DNA of 64,000 nucleotides. Origin: Bradyrhizobiaceae bacterium PARB1 (GTDB taxonomy: Bacteria > Pseudomonadota > Alphaproteobacteria > Rhizobiales > Xanthobacteraceae). Position numbers and translations under genes: made by a program. Below, in pieces: positions 1 through 8,411 of this stretch. The stretch lies in contig NKIY01000014.1 in NCBI GenBank assembly GCA_002256345.1, forward strand, positions 93,947 to 157,946, read 5' to 3'. The notes below the pieces were generated by a model. It was given only the letters and a program-made list of their open reading frames with translations, ran no database searches and had not been told where the DNA came from. Within the stretch, counting starts at the first letter, position 1, and each line of letters begins with the position of its first letter.

Positions 1-980
1 TGCAGCGTCGCGGACGTCTCCATCCGGGCCCCGAGATCGATGCCCTTGTGTTCGGCCAGCACCACATGATCGCCGACGCAGTCGAGCAGCAGCGGACCCA
101 CCTCAACCGTTTCGCTGAGGGGTGCTACGGGTTCATCGAGGCGAGCCAGTCGCAGCAGTTGACCGACGAGGGCGCTCGCGCGCCTTACGCCCTGCGCAAG
201 TGCCGCCTTGCCAGCCTCGAATTCCGCTCCGACCGAACCGGAACTGTTGATCTTGAGGTTATCTACCTGGATTTGCATCGCGGCGAGCGGGGTGCGGAGT
301 TCATGCGCCGCGTCGGAGAGAAACCGCTTCTGCGCTTCGACGGCGGCGCGCAGGCGCTCGATCAGGCCGTTCATGCTTTCGACCAGAGGCGCCACTTCGA
401 CCGGAATTCCGGTGAGGGGAATGGCTGCGGCCGCTACCGCACTTCGATTGGCGATATCTCGCGCCAAGGTGTCCAACCGTCCAAGCATCCGGTTCAGCGC
501 CCAGCCGACGACGAGCCAGGACAGCGGTATGACGATCAGGATCGGCGCCGCGGCCCCCACGGCGGCGCTTCGGGCAAACTCCTGACGAACCTTGTCGCGC
601 TGCGCGACCAGCACGGTCCAGGTGTCGTTGTCCGTTGAATAAACCCGCCAAGGTTCGCCGGCGATGACGACATTTTCAAAGCCAGGTTTCCTCGGCCGCG
701 CGATATTGAGACCGCGAAGCGTGGTATGGACAACGACGCCACCCTTCCAGATCGTTACCGCAATCTGATCTTCCGGATCCTGATCGCTGGCCGGCGGCGC
801 GTCAGCATCGGGAAGACCCAAACCGGCGTTGAGTGCAACCTGGCGTAGCTGCCCGTCAAGAAAATCAGCGGCTTCGTCACGCGCAAGCTTGTAGGCGAGC
901 AACATCGCGGCGGCGCCGACCAAGGTCAGAAGAACGGTCATCGAGACAAGGGTTGCTCGCCGGAGCGATACCGTCGTCAT
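1..980 (-). CDS. Sensor histidine kinase, C-terminus cut off by the window edge
   Basis: Inner-membrane sensor kinase of a two-component system; about 326 residues are visible and the reading frame runs off the left edge. A first membrane segment lies at about residues 9-30, a periplasmic part with a TctE/QseC-like layout follows, a second membrane segment lies at about 140-160, then a HAMP-like linker. The phosphoacceptor box (AAHELRTPLA) places the histidine at about residue 226. The ATP-binding domain lies outside the window. The ATG at 980 overlaps the stop of the upstream response regulator as ATGA, so the two genes are translationally coupled. The stimulus is not evident. Confidence 0.93.
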   Translation of the reverse strand, partial: MTTVSLRRATLVSMTVLLTLVGAAAMLLAYKLARDEAADFLDGQLRQVALNAGLGLPDADAPPASDQDPEDQIAVTIWKGGVVVHTTLRGLNIARPRKPGFENVVIAGEPWRVYSTDNDTWTVLVAQRDKVRQEFARSAAVGAAAPILIVIPLSWLVVGWALNRMLGRLDTLARDIANRSAVAAAAIPLTGIPVEVAPLVESMNGLIERLRAAVEAQKRFLSDAAHELRTPLAAMQIQVDNLKINSSGSVGAEFEAGKAALAQGVRRASALVGQLLRLARLDEPVAPLSETVEVGPLLLDCVGDHVVLAEHKGIDLGARMETSATL

Positions 981-1636
981 GATTTTTGTACCATCCAGCC
1001 CGCCCCCCTCACATTGAAGATGATGTCCTTCCCAAACTTGCGCCGTATCGAGTAGATCAGGGCATCGACCGCGTTGCTTTCCACCTCTTCTCCCCAGCCG
1101 TAAATACGCTCCTCCACCTGCGCGCGGGAAAGAATACGACCCGGGCGCTCCATCAAGGCGTGCATCAAAGCGTACTCGCGGGCAGGCAATACCTGCACGA
1201 TGTCGGCATGCGACAACTCATGGGTCTCGGTGTTGAGCTCAATCGTGCCCGTCACCAGATAGGATGTCGCGCTGCCCGCCCGACGGCGAAGGACCGCGCG
1301 CATTCTGGCGAGCAACTCCCGTGTCTCGAACGGTTTGACGAGATAGTCGTCCGCGCCGAGATCGAGCCCGGCCACCCGAGAATCAAGCCCTTCGCGCGCC
1401 GTGATGATCAGCACAGGTGTATCGAACCCCCGGCTCCGCGCCGCCTTCAAAAGATCGAGACCTTCAACGCCAGGCAGCCCGAGGTCGAGCAGCACAATCG
1501 CATGTCCGCCATCGGCGAGCGCGGCTTCCGCCTCTCCGCCGGCGCGCACCCAATCTACCGACATGCCTTCCTCCGCAAGCGTCCGGGAAAGGCCCTCGCC
1601 GATCATCGCGTCGTCTTCCAAGAGCAGAACGCGCAT
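977..1636 (-). CDS. OmpR-family response regulator
   Basis: DNA-binding response regulator partner of the kinase that follows it on the same strand. The receiver domain (residues 1-115) has the acidic pair at 8-9, the phosphoacceptor Asp51 (LLDLGLPG) and the conserved Lys101 (YLVKPFE). A winged-helix output domain fills the rest and ends with the usual SNAVDALIYSIRRKFG segment. I chose the ATG at 1636 because family members start at MRVLLLEDD; a longer frame from 1663 would add nine residues. The gene resembles QseB/TctD regulators and is a paralogue of the regulator at 24.99 kb. No target site was found upstream. Confidence 0.93.
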   Translation of the reverse strand: MRVLLLEDDAMIGEGLSRTLAEEGMSVDWVRAGGEAEAALADGGHAIVLLDLGLPGVEGLDLLKAARSRGFDTPVLIITAREGLDSRVAGLDLGADDYLVKPFETRELLARMRAVLRRRAGSATSYLVTGTIELNTETHELSHADIVQVLPAREYALMHALMERPGRILSRAQVEERIYGWGEEVESNAVDALIYSIRRKFGKDIIFNVRGAGWMVQKS

Positions 1637-2222
1637 CGCCAATTCACTCACATCCCGGGGCAAAAGGCCACGCTACTTAGGGAAACCGCCGCGCCCACTC
1701 GATGGCTTTTCCATTACAATAGAATGGTGCCAATCTTCGGTCCAAGACTTGTGCGCGAACAGGACGTGGTTCATTCGCTCGGACGTCGCTTTATCCTGAC
1801 GCCCTTGACAGTCTCATCTTACAAACCATGAGGTCGATTGAATCGAGCCCATTTAGAACGTCCATCGGACCTTTCACAGCTTTAATCTTTGCGTAGCATT
1901 TCTTGCTCTTATCAACATCTTAAAACTTTTTGCGCTCAGCGCATTCCCGACGCTTACGGTACAGCACTGTCGAACCGATGGCAGCGCAGCTCTGCGGATT
2001 TCCGCCAGCTCTTGAGTGTGCCCTAGAGCTGGCGATCAATTTGTGTCGTCGCCAACGCGCGGCGTTTATGGGAGACACGTCTCTGACGGATAGTCATTGT
2101 ATATGGCCTGCATCAGCGCAGAGCCGCGAGACGAGACGACATAGAGGTTTTCGCTTGCTTCGATATTCAGTGCAGGCGCACAAACATCACGCTCGGATCA
2201 ATTGCAATGTCATTGAGTACGG
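1637..2222. other. Gene-free stretch with one inverted repeat
   Basis: Nothing here reads as a convincing gene on either strand; a 140-codon frame from 1930 has a composition unlike a protein and no recognisable motif. The stretch must hold the promoter of the two-component operon. The one structured element is a perfect 10-base inverted repeat, 2003-2012 and 2025-2034, with a 12-base loop. Confidence 0.6.
2003..2034. repeat. 10-bp perfect inverted repeat
   Basis: The arms CGCCAGCTCT (2003-2012) and AGAGCTGGCG (2025-2034) are perfectly complementary around a 12-base loop. No T-run follows on either side, so this is not an obvious intrinsic terminator. It could be a regulator site or an RNA hairpin; no role can be assigned. 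Confidence 0.45.
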
Positions 2223-2780
2223 TTATGTTCTTCGGAAAGTGCTGAATTGGAATCGCTGCGTTGCACCGCGCGGCGTGATATGTTCATGCGGCTGGGTGGC
2301 GATTAATTCAAATTCCGGTCCAATCTCTTCTGACAGACCTGCCGCATCATAACGAATGACTGGTAAACCACTGCATCGCTCCGGGCCGTCTAGAGCAAAC
2401 GTTCCAATGATAATGTGGCCGCCTGATCTGAGTGCCGTTTTGAGTCGGCGCGTGTAGGCGATGCGATCGGCAGCCTCCGTGAGAAAATGAAACGCTGCGC
2501 GATCGTGCCAAATATCGTAATTTTCTGACGGCTCCCATTTTGTCACATCCACCGTCACCCATTCGAGCACTGTTACACGCTCGAACCCGTTGGCAATCAG
2601 ACCATCAACAACACGTGACGCACCTCCTCCGATATCCACGATGGCTGAGGCCGAAGTTACTCCAGCGAGCTTAATCAGTTCGAGCGATAGAGCCGGGTTC
2701 TCCTGAAACCAGCTACCCGCATTCTCACCCTTGCTGGTATAGACTTCATCCCAATGCGCTTGACGATTCTCGTCGCTCAT
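2223..2780 (-). CDS. Class I SAM-dependent methyltransferase, shortened
   Basis: Predicted cytosolic S-adenosylmethionine-dependent methyltransferase of about 185 residues; substrate unknown. The N-terminus HWDEVYTSKG and the SAM-binding glycine motif VDIGGGAS are typical of small methyltransferases of this type, as are the DVTKWEP and WHDRAAFHFLT segments. Between RVTVLE and WVTVDV the usual helix of about 20 residues, which follows the acidic end of beta-strand 2, seems to be missing in frame, so SAM binding may be impaired. I chose the ATG at 2780 because a GGGAG ribosome site lies five bases upstream; the frame opens 12 bases earlier. It is divergent from the nucleoside phosphorylase. Confidence 0.8.
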   Translation of the reverse strand: MSDENRQAHWDEVYTSKGENAGSWFQENPALSLELIKLAGVTSASAIVDIGGGASRVVDGLIANGFERVTVLEWVTVDVTKWEPSENYDIWHDRAAFHFLTEAADRIAYTRRLKTALRSGGHIIIGTFALDGPERCSGLPVIRYDAAGLSEEIGPEFELIATQPHEHITPRGATQRFQFSTFRRT

Positions 2781-2793
2781 GAAAACTCCCATT

Positions 2794-2807
2794 CATCACC
2801 GGTGATG
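2794..2807. promoter_or_regulatory. 14-bp perfect palindrome between divergent genes
   Basis: CATCACCGGTGATG is a perfect palindrome in the 42-base gap between the start codons of the methyltransferase (2780, minus) and the phosphorylase (2823, plus). Its position suits an operator acting on both genes. The protein that would bind it is unknown. Confidence 0.5.
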
Positions 2808-2822
2808 TAAGGTTGACCCAAA

Positions 2823-3611
2823 ATGGTTACGCCCCCGATACTCGACAATAAGCACGCCTCGTCGCCGTCAGTATTCGTACCTTCGACGCTGCTGCGCGAG
2901 GCAAGACGCCAAAAGAATATAGCAGCGGTTCAGGTGCCCTCGGTATGTCTACTGGACCCCGATGGAGACCTCGTGCGTGTCCTACGCGAGACGGGGCGAG
3001 CCAAGCCATTTGCAGGTTGGCCCTGTTACCATACCGAGCTCGACACATTCCTGCTTGCGGGGCAGCAGGTAGGAATTATTGGCCGCGTTGTGGGAGCCCC
3101 ATTCGCGGTGCTCGTGGCAGAAGAATTGTTCGCAAGTGGTTGCCGTTTGCTAGTGAGCCTAACGTCGGCGGGCCAGATCCTGCCATCAAAAACTCCGCCG
3201 TATTTTGTCATTATTGATCGAGCGCTCCGCGATGAGGGAACGAGCTATCACTATGCGACCCCTTCTGAATTTGCAGAGGCCGATCCGCAGATGGTGAAAG
3301 TGGCGGCCGATGCGATACTCGAAACAACGCTGCAGGCGGTCGTTGGCTCAAGCTGGACGACGGACGCCCCGTTTCGCGAAACCGCTGAAGCTATTGAAGC
3401 TGCACGCGAGAAGGGGATCCTTGCCGTCGAGATGGAGGCCGCAGCGCTTTACACTTTCGCCCGGATTGCGGGTGTTCGGCTGCTATGTTTGGCCCATGTC
3501 ACTAATACTATGGGACAGACTGACGATGACTTCGAAAAGGGAGAGGCTGATGGCACGCGTGACGCGCTCAATATGCTGGGCGCGGTTGTAGGCGCCTTGC
3601 TCGCGTATTGA
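2823..3611 (+). CDS. Nucleoside phosphorylase family protein
   Basis: A 262-residue member of the PNP/UDP phosphorylase superfamily, expected to cleave a nucleoside or related N-glycoside with phosphate in the cytosol. Family signs are the glycine-containing strand QVGIIGRVVGAPFA near residue 82, the SAGQI phosphate-loop-like segment, and the EMEAAALY motif near residue 205 that carries the ribose-binding Glu and Met. The closing LAHVTNTM segment is also typical. Exact substrate cannot be read. The gene is divergent from a methyltransferase 42 bases away and stands alone. Confidence 0.85.
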   Translation: MVTPPILDNKHASSPSVFVPSTLLREARRQKNIAAVQVPSVCLLDPDGDLVRVLRETGRAKPFAGWPCYHTELDTFLLAGQQVGIIGRVVGAPFAVLVAEELFASGCRLLVSLTSAGQILPSKTPPYFVIIDRALRDEGTSYHYATPSEFAEADPQMVKVAADAILETTLQAVVGSSWTTDAPFRETAEAIEAAREKGILAVEMEAAALYTFARIAGVRLLCLAHVTNTMGQTDDDFEKGEADGTRDALNMLGAVVGALLAY

Positions 3612-3657
3612 GTTTCAAAATTTCTCGAAGTGATCTTTAGATTCTTTAATCGACCCG

Positions 3658-3673
3658 TTCCTGGTGTCAGGAA
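3658..3673. terminator. Short hairpin between convergent genes
   Basis: TTCCTG and CAGGAA form a six-base perfect stem with a GTGT loop between the convergent ends of the phosphorylase (3611) and the beta-lactamase-fold gene (3723). There is no long T-run, so a bidirectional terminator role is only a guess from position. Confidence 0.3.
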
Positions 3674-3722
3674 TATCGCCGTTCTGCATCGCTTCGTGCG
3701 TCTACTGTCAATGTCGCTTAGC

Positions 3723-4706
3723 TCAATCGAAGCACATCAAATCTTCGGCGACTTTGGTAGGTCCATCGTAATGTTGTCGTATGATGGCAAGATTTTCCTG
3801 TAGCGGGCCAAGGCTGCGCGCCATGTTGTGCGACAATACGAGTTGAGCCACGCCGCTCTTGGCGGCGAGTAATCCGATTTCACTCGGCCTCGCATGCAAC
3901 TGACGCGAAACCGGGTCCGCCATTTCTGGCACAGCGTGATCCATTACGAGGATGTCTGCACCCTTGATCATGGCGGCGAAAGCGGAATTGTCGCCATTCT
4001 GGTCACCGGCGAAGGCAATGCGGCGACCGCGGACCTCGACCAAATAACCAAGTGCGGGGACCGGGCCATGTTTGACGCCGATGGCCGTCAATTTGAACCG
4101 GTCGTTTCCAAAGGCAGCTTTTGGCGTCGCCGCGGCGGCATTCATTTCGATGATATCAGCGCGAACCATCCCTCCGCTCCCGTCGAGATAACCCGACAGA
4201 TATCGGAACGCCCCTCGTTTTGGATCGAACAGCGCGCGCATAAATTCCTTCATGCCGGGAAATGCACTGCCGCCGCTGGGGCCGACGATCGGTAACGGGC
4301 GCTGCCGCTCACCGAAAAAGCCGCTCTTGAGCAGTGCCGGAAGGTCGGAGACGTGATCGGCATGCAGATGCGTGATGGCGATGGCATCGAGCGACTCGAA
4401 CTTTGCTTTGGCCTCGCCGAAACGCAGGAAAACGCCTCCCCCAGCATCGACCAGAAGCCGCGCTTCGCCATCCACCCACAACAGATACCCTGAACTCGCC
4501 CGGGCGTCGTTTGAGTCCGGGCCGCCCGAGCCGAGAACCTGAACAGCGACAGGTGCGGAACACGCGGCGAAGGCTTTGAGCGGAACTGCCAGCGCTAGAA
4601 TTGTGGCGACGGCCGCCAGGCGCCGCCGCCATCGCGAGCCCGACTGACGCCGCCTCCTGCGTTCCGTTGCCGATCGGCACGCCGCGGCAACTGCGCCGCT
4701 CATCAA
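3723..4706 (-). CDS. Exported metallo-beta-lactamase-fold hydrolase
   Basis: A 327-residue MBL-fold hydrolase, probably periplasmic or membrane-anchored: a basic N-terminus precedes a hydrophobic stretch at about 29-48 ending at AFA. The metal-binding motif HLHADH gives His113, His115, Asp117 and His118. The later AFAGDQNGDN and LVLSHNMARSL segments supply the remaining ligands. It resembles RNase Z/arylsulfatase-like MBL proteins rather than antibiotic lactamases. The start overlaps the sorB stop by four bases (4703-4706), so it is the last gene of the sorA-sorB operon and probably serves sulfite or sulfur-ester metabolism; its substrate is unknown. Confidence 0.88.
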   Translation of the reverse strand: MMSGAVAAACRSATERRRRRQSGSRWRRRLAAVATILALAVPLKAFAACSAPVAVQVLGSGGPDSNDARASSGYLLWVDGEARLLVDAGGGVFLRFGEAKAKFESLDAIAITHLHADHVSDLPALLKSGFFGERQRPLPIVGPSGGSAFPGMKEFMRALFDPKRGAFRYLSGYLDGSGGMVRADIIEMNAAAATPKAAFGNDRFKLTAIGVKHGPVPALGYLVEVRGRRIAFAGDQNGDNSAFAAMIKGADILVMDHAVPEMADPVSRQLHARPSEIGLLAAKSGVAQLVLSHNMARSLGPLQENLAIIRQHYDGPTKVAEDLMCFD

Positions 4707-5026
4707 TAAGTCGCGGCGAGATAGTCCACGATTTTGCCAACGTCGGCATCTTCAATCGGCGCGCCGTAGACCTTTATCATTTTTGTCACCTCCGCCTGCC
4801 AAAAATCCTTCTTGAACTTTGGACCCTGCGGTTGGGTCTTAACGTAGTCAGCGGAGTGGCAGGCCGTGCAGTTGTTCTGGACAACTTCTAGGTTGGGACC
4901 AGGCTTAAACGCCGCAGTCTCATCGGGAAGCTTGTAAGATACGGGCTTGGCGCTGACCACAGCAAGACCGGAACCGGCAACGGCGAGTGCAACGACGCCT
5001 GCGAACGTGAGTGCTAATCGCTTCAT
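4703..5026 (-). CDS. sorB: Sulfite dehydrogenase cytochrome c subunit SorB
   Basis: Small periplasmic monoheme cytochrome c of about 107 residues that accepts electrons from the molybdenum subunit encoded just upstream. A signal peptide covers residues 1-26 (ends VVSA). The heme site is Cys53-x2-Cys56-His57 (CTACH), and a Met in VTKMIKV may be the distal ligand. I prefer the ATG at 5026 (MKRLALTF) over in-frame starts up to 5041 because it gives a normal signal peptide and an AGGA site upstream. It follows sorA with almost no gap and overlaps the next gene. SorAB of Starkeya novella is the model. Confidence 0.9.
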   Translation of the reverse strand: MKRLALTFAGVVALAVAGSGLAVVSAKPVSYKLPDETAAFKPGPNLEVVQNNCTACHSADYVKTQPQGPKFKKDFWQAEVTKMIKVYGAPIEDADVGKIVDYLAATY

Positions 5027-5037
5027 GGTCATCATCC

Positions 5038-6249
5038 TCAAGCCGCCGTGACGCGGACGGTCTCGACCACGTTGCGCAGATAGCCCGCTGGATTCCAGAG
5101 CGCTTCCATCGGTTGCGTCTTGCCGTCGTTGCTGGTTGCACGAACCTTTAACTCATGCGCTCCTGCGGCCAATTTCACCGGCAACCGCCATTCGCGGAAT
5201 GAGTATTTGCCAAGGTCCTTGTCCAGCGTTCCCGTTGTCCATGTCTTGCCTCCGTCGATCGAGACTTCCACCATCTTGATGCCCGTGCCGCCGTCGAACG
5301 CGATACCCTTCAGCGGCGTTTCCGCGCCAGCTTTTACCTTGGCTCCATCGGCGACATTCGTGATGAACGATCGCACCGTGAACTTGTTGATGGGGATCGT
5401 CGCCTTCGGCGCCGTGCCAGGCTCGACACAACCGCAGTCGGTATCGGGGATGCGATAAGCGGTCTTCATCCAGAAGCCGTCGAACACGTTATCGACGACG
5501 TTAATTTCGTTGAGGTGCTTGACCCAATAGGTGCCGTAGTATCCCGGCACGATCAGCCGCAGCGGAAATCCATTTAGTACAGGCAAATCCTGGCCGTTCA
5601 TGGCATAGGCCAGCATCACCTCGCCGTCGCGGGCATGGTCAATCTCGAGCGCCTTGGCAAAGTCCGGGGTCTTGTCGCTCACAGGCCCATCCATGCCGCC
5701 GAACACGACTTGCTTGGCGCCTGACTGGACACCGGCCTTGTCGAGCACCGTCTTGAGCGGTACGCCTTTCCAGCGCGCATTGCCCATGGCCCCATTACCA
5801 AGCTGACCACCGGCGACGCGCGGGTTGAAAAACCCGCGGCTGTTGCCGGAGCATTGATTGACCGCAATCAATTCCATCGCCGGCATTTTTTTGATGTCGG
5901 CAAGCGACAGCTTCATTGGCTTGTCGATCTTGCCCTTGATATCGACGGAAAATTTGTCGGGATCGATATCCAGCGGCACATCGGCCAGGTGGTACCGCAC
6001 GAAGAACGCGTCGTTCGGCGTGATGATATTTTCATTGAACACGGAAAACGGTGTTTCAAGCTGGGGCGGCCGGCTGGTGAGGCCGATCATCGTGCGCTTC
6101 TGAGGATATTTGACGAGCGGCCGCTCGCCATTCTCGAACGGCAGCGTCACAGTTTCGGCTGCGAAGCTTGCGAGCGACGATCCACCGATCATGCCGCTTC
6201 CGGCCAGCAAAGCCGCTCCGCCCTTGAGGGCGGTCCTTCGGTTCATCAT
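5038..6249 (-). CDS. sorA: Sulfite dehydrogenase molybdenum subunit SorA
   Basis: Periplasmic sulfite:cytochrome c oxidoreductase, oxidising sulfite to sulfate with a molybdopterin cofactor. The 403-residue protein has a twin-arginine signal (NRRTALKGG with a hydrophobic core to about residue 31), as expected for a cofactor folded before export. The sulfite-oxidase-fold domain carries the molybdenum ligand Cys133 in NQCSGNSRGFF, and the C-terminal Mo-co dimerisation domain (KVRATSNDGKTQPMEALWNPAGY) is complete. A GGGAG ribosome site precedes the ATG. An ECF-type promoter lies just upstream (6288-6314). Sulfur-block neighbours support the role; oxidation of another sulfur oxyanion is less likely. 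Confidence 0.94.
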   Translation of the reverse strand: MMNRRTALKGGAALLAGSGMIGGSSLASFAAETVTLPFENGERPLVKYPQKRTMIGLTSRPPQLETPFSVFNENIITPNDAFFVRYHLADVPLDIDPDKFSVDIKGKIDKPMKLSLADIKKMPAMELIAVNQCSGNSRGFFNPRVAGGQLGNGAMGNARWKGVPLKTVLDKAGVQSGAKQVVFGGMDGPVSDKTPDFAKALEIDHARDGEVMLAYAMNGQDLPVLNGFPLRLIVPGYYGTYWVKHLNEINVVDNVFDGFWMKTAYRIPDTDCGCVEPGTAPKATIPINKFTVRSFITNVADGAKVKAGAETPLKGIAFDGGTGIKMVEVSIDGGKTWTTGTLDKDLGKYSFREWRLPVKLAAGAHELKVRATSNDGKTQPMEALWNPAGYLRNVVETVRVTAA

Positions 6250-6287
6250 TAGTCTCTCCCAGGGGACATATTCCCGCCAAGGAGATG

Positions 6288-6314
6288 AAACGCATCACTG
6301 GCCCAATTTATTCC
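6288..6314 (-). promoter_or_regulatory. ECF-sigma-type promoter of sorAB
   Basis: On the minus strand GGAATAAA (6307-6314) is followed after 13 bases by GCGTTT (6288-6293), about 40 bases upstream of sorA. The same pair of elements with 12-base spacing occurs before the SnoaL-like gene (11774) and, less exactly, before the DUF305 gene (11719). The layout is that of an ECF sigma promoter, and the sigma gene lies directly upstream. Confidence 0.6.
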
Positions 6315-6326
6315 AAAGTTTTTTGC

Positions 6327-7127
6327 CTAGACCCGACAGGCGGTTCCGGTCCGTGTTACATTCCGCAATGCGGTACGAATGCCGTCATCGACGATCTGGC
6401 CGGGGTCGACAAGCCGTGCGACAGCTTCGGCAAGACGATCAATACGGGTGGGGTCCATTCCCTTGGCTATCAAAGCGTAGCCCGCCACCCGATCGCGCCA
6501 CGCACGCACGCGAAAATCTCCCGCATCGAGCGACTTCGGCGCCGACTCAAGGCCTGCTGGCGGAGTACCGATCCAGAAGCCGACCATGCAGCCATGCGGG
6601 CCGCGATAGCCCAGGAACGCTGTCTCGCCGCCGATTGATGAGGGCATCTGTGCGACGTAAACCAGCTTGAGTTGGGCATCGGAAAGGTCCAGCGGACGGG
6701 CCGCTGCGGCAGCGTCAATTGTCACGATGGTTCGATCGTCGGGATTATTCCGCGAAGCGGATGCAAGCCATTGCTGTTGCGCGGCCAACGCGCCGTCCAG
6801 CCAGGCTTGAGCCGCTTTCGGAGCAGGGTGAGAATGGATCAACAGACCGGCAGCCAAGACCGCGACAAGGCTCGCAGCGGCGGCGTAGATGCGCCACGCC
6901 GCAAACCGGCGGCCCTGCAATCCGATTGGAAGCGGAGGCAGTTGACCTGCGGAAAATTCAAGCTGGTGCACGCTCGCTTTCAATTTCGACAACGTTGCGA
7001 CCCGCGCCGCTAGCGTTGCGTCTTGTGCAACGGCCGCAGCCACCTTTGCCGACATGAAACGGTCGAGTTCGCCGTCCACATAAGCGTTCAGCAAGTCCCA
7101 GCTCATCTCGATATCATCTGTCGTCAT
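6327..7127 (-). CDS. Membrane anti-sigma factor (sulfite-linked)
   Basis: A 266-residue transmembrane anti-sigma factor expected to hold the ECF sigma factor encoded just upstream. The N-terminal cytoplasmic part (NAYVDGELDRFMSAKVAAAV) has the anti-sigma helix layout but lacks the zinc His/Cys motif. One membrane helix lies at about 81-96 (AAAASLVAVLAAGLLI), and the rest is periplasmic. The ATG overlaps the sigma stop as ATGA. It is similar in layout to the second anti-sigma at 12.83 kb. The downstream sorAB operon suggests a link to sulfite, as reported for RpoE1/RpoE4 and sorT in Sinorhizobium meliloti. Confidence 0.88.
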   Translation of the reverse strand: MTTDDIEMSWDLLNAYVDGELDRFMSAKVAAAVAQDATLAARVATLSKLKASVHQLEFSAGQLPPLPIGLQGRRFAAWRIYAAAASLVAVLAAGLLIHSHPAPKAAQAWLDGALAAQQQWLASASRNNPDDRTIVTIDAAAAARPLDLSDAQLKLVYVAQMPSSIGGETAFLGYRGPHGCMVGFWIGTPPAGLESAPKSLDAGDFRVRAWRDRVAGYALIAKGMDPTRIDRLAEAVARLVDPGQIVDDGIRTALRNVTRTGTACRV

Positions 7128-7687
7128 TTCTGCTGGCTTCGCAACGACCGCATCGGCCTCAAGTTATCTTCTGCAACGATTTCCAGTAATGCTAACCGCG
7201 CGCGACTCAAACGGCTCATGACAGTCCCGACAGGGATATCGAGCACCGTAGAAACATCGGCATACTGGAAACCCCAGATATCGACCAGTTCAATAATTTC
7301 ACGGTAGGCCGGATCGATCTTACCCAGCCCTTGCCTAATGGTGATCTCCGCAATCACCCGATCGTCATATCCCCATCCTCCGTTTTGGAATTCGTCAGCG
7401 AACGCGTCATCGGCGCGGACCTTCTTACGCCGGTATTGGTCTATCGAGGCATTTCTGACAATTTTGAAAAGCCAGGCGCGAGCGGCTTCAGGGTCATCCG
7501 GAGCATTTTTGCTTGCGAGAGCATTAAGCGCGCTCTGCTGAATCAAATCGCGTGCGTTGTCGGTATCGCCGGTCAAACTCAATGCATAGCCGAACAAACG
7601 GCTCCAATTCAGCTCAAGAGCGGCTTCCACGGTGCGTCTCGACTTGCGCATGCCGGCCAGCCTAATGAACTTTCGCCACCTTGCCAA
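7124..7687 (-). CDS. ECF RNA polymerase sigma factor
   Basis: Extracytoplasmic-function sigma factor of up to 187 residues. Region 2 is seen as LFGYALSLTGDTDNARDLIQQS and ARAWLFKIVRNASIDQYRRKK, and region 4 as ADVSTVLDIPVGTVMSRLSRAR with its helix-turn-helix. The start may be the first Met or Met13 (MRKSRRTVEA, 7651), which fits family length better. It is coupled by a 4-base overlap to its anti-sigma and lies upstream of sorAB, so it is the likely activator of sulfite oxidation genes. Confidence 0.92.
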   Translation of the reverse strand: MARWRKFIRLAGMRKSRRTVEAALELNWSRLFGYALSLTGDTDNARDLIQQSALNALASKNAPDDPEAARAWLFKIVRNASIDQYRRKKVRADDAFADEFQNGGWGYDDRVIAEITIRQGLGKIDPAYREIIELVDIWGFQYADVSTVLDIPVGTVMSRLSRARLALLEIVAEDNLRPMRSLRSQQK

Positions 7688-7881
7688 ATGGCCGGCGTGT
7701 CGCCTTCATCCTTCTGCCAAGCAGAAATCTCCAATGTTACCTGACGTTTAATCACGATGTTTTCATCCTGGCCTAAACGCTATCCGTCATTCGCCAGAGC
7801 GGTGTTGTGCGGAGGCTGATACATTGCACTCCGGCAAGCGGATCAGTGGATCCGAGAGTGCCAACGCAAGGAGGGTTCGAC

Positions 7882-8358
7882 GTGATATCGAAAAGCATGG
7901 TTATCGCAGCAGGCCTGATAGCAATATCGTCTACGTTCGCCTTCGCAGACGATGGTTTGATCACAAAGCCAAGCAAATACTCCGTCAAAGACACTATCGA
8001 GAAGTTTGAAGCCGCCATCAAGGCGAAGGCTGCGGGAGGATGGGTTATCTTCAGTCGCATCGACCACGCCGCCGCGGCAAAGGAAGCCGGATTGGAAATG
8101 CGTCCGCGAACCGTCATCGTTTTCGGCAATCCAAAAGCTGGAACGCCTCCGATGACCAAGAGCGCCACGCTCGCCATTGACCTGCCGATGAAGGCGTTGG
8201 TCTGGCAAGACGATCAGGACAAGGTCTGGCTGACGTATAATTCCAGCGAGTACGGCGCAAAGGTGATCTCTCCTCGCCATGGTCTCGCCGTTCCGGAGGA
8301 AGCCGCCAAGAGACTCGAGAAATTCCTTGCCGAGGCCAGCGACCAGAGCACGCAATAA
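7882..8358 (+). CDS. Secreted DUF302 protein
   Basis: A 158-residue exported DUF302-domain protein of unknown biochemical role. The signal peptide runs to about residue 22 (TFAFA), then the DUF302 fold shows KDTIEKFEAAIKAKGG-like spacing, FSRIDHAAAAKEAGLEMRPRTVIVFGNPKAGTP and the hydrophobic LPMKALVWQD strand. I chose the GTG at 7882 because a strong AGGAGGG site (7869-7875) sits six bases upstream; an ATG-initiated frame from 7807 would spoil the signal peptide. DUF302 proteins are often found with sulfur-oxidation or metal genes, which matches this block. Confidence 0.88.
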   Translation: MISKSMVIAAGLIAISSTFAFADDGLITKPSKYSVKDTIEKFEAAIKAKAAGGWVIFSRIDHAAAAKEAGLEMRPRTVIVFGNPKAGTPPMTKSATLAIDLPMKALVWQDDQDKVWLTYNSSEYGAKVISPRHGLAVPEEAAKRLEKFLAEASDQSTQ

Positions 8359-8411
8359 CAAATTGATTCCGCTTCTTTCCGGACATTGCTTTGAATCGCC
8401 GGCCCACAAGC

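Noticed and set aside
986..1831. Long plus-strand frame (281 codons) over the response regulator
   Set aside because: It is antisense to a regulator with all receiver and winged-helix motifs; the composition (His, Arg, Gln rich) is that of a GC-rich shadow frame.
7688..7790. Possible ECF promoter (GGATGAAA with ACGTCA downstream) before the first sigma gene
   Set aside because: The match to the GGAATAAA/GCGTYT pattern is too weak and spacing is uncertain.
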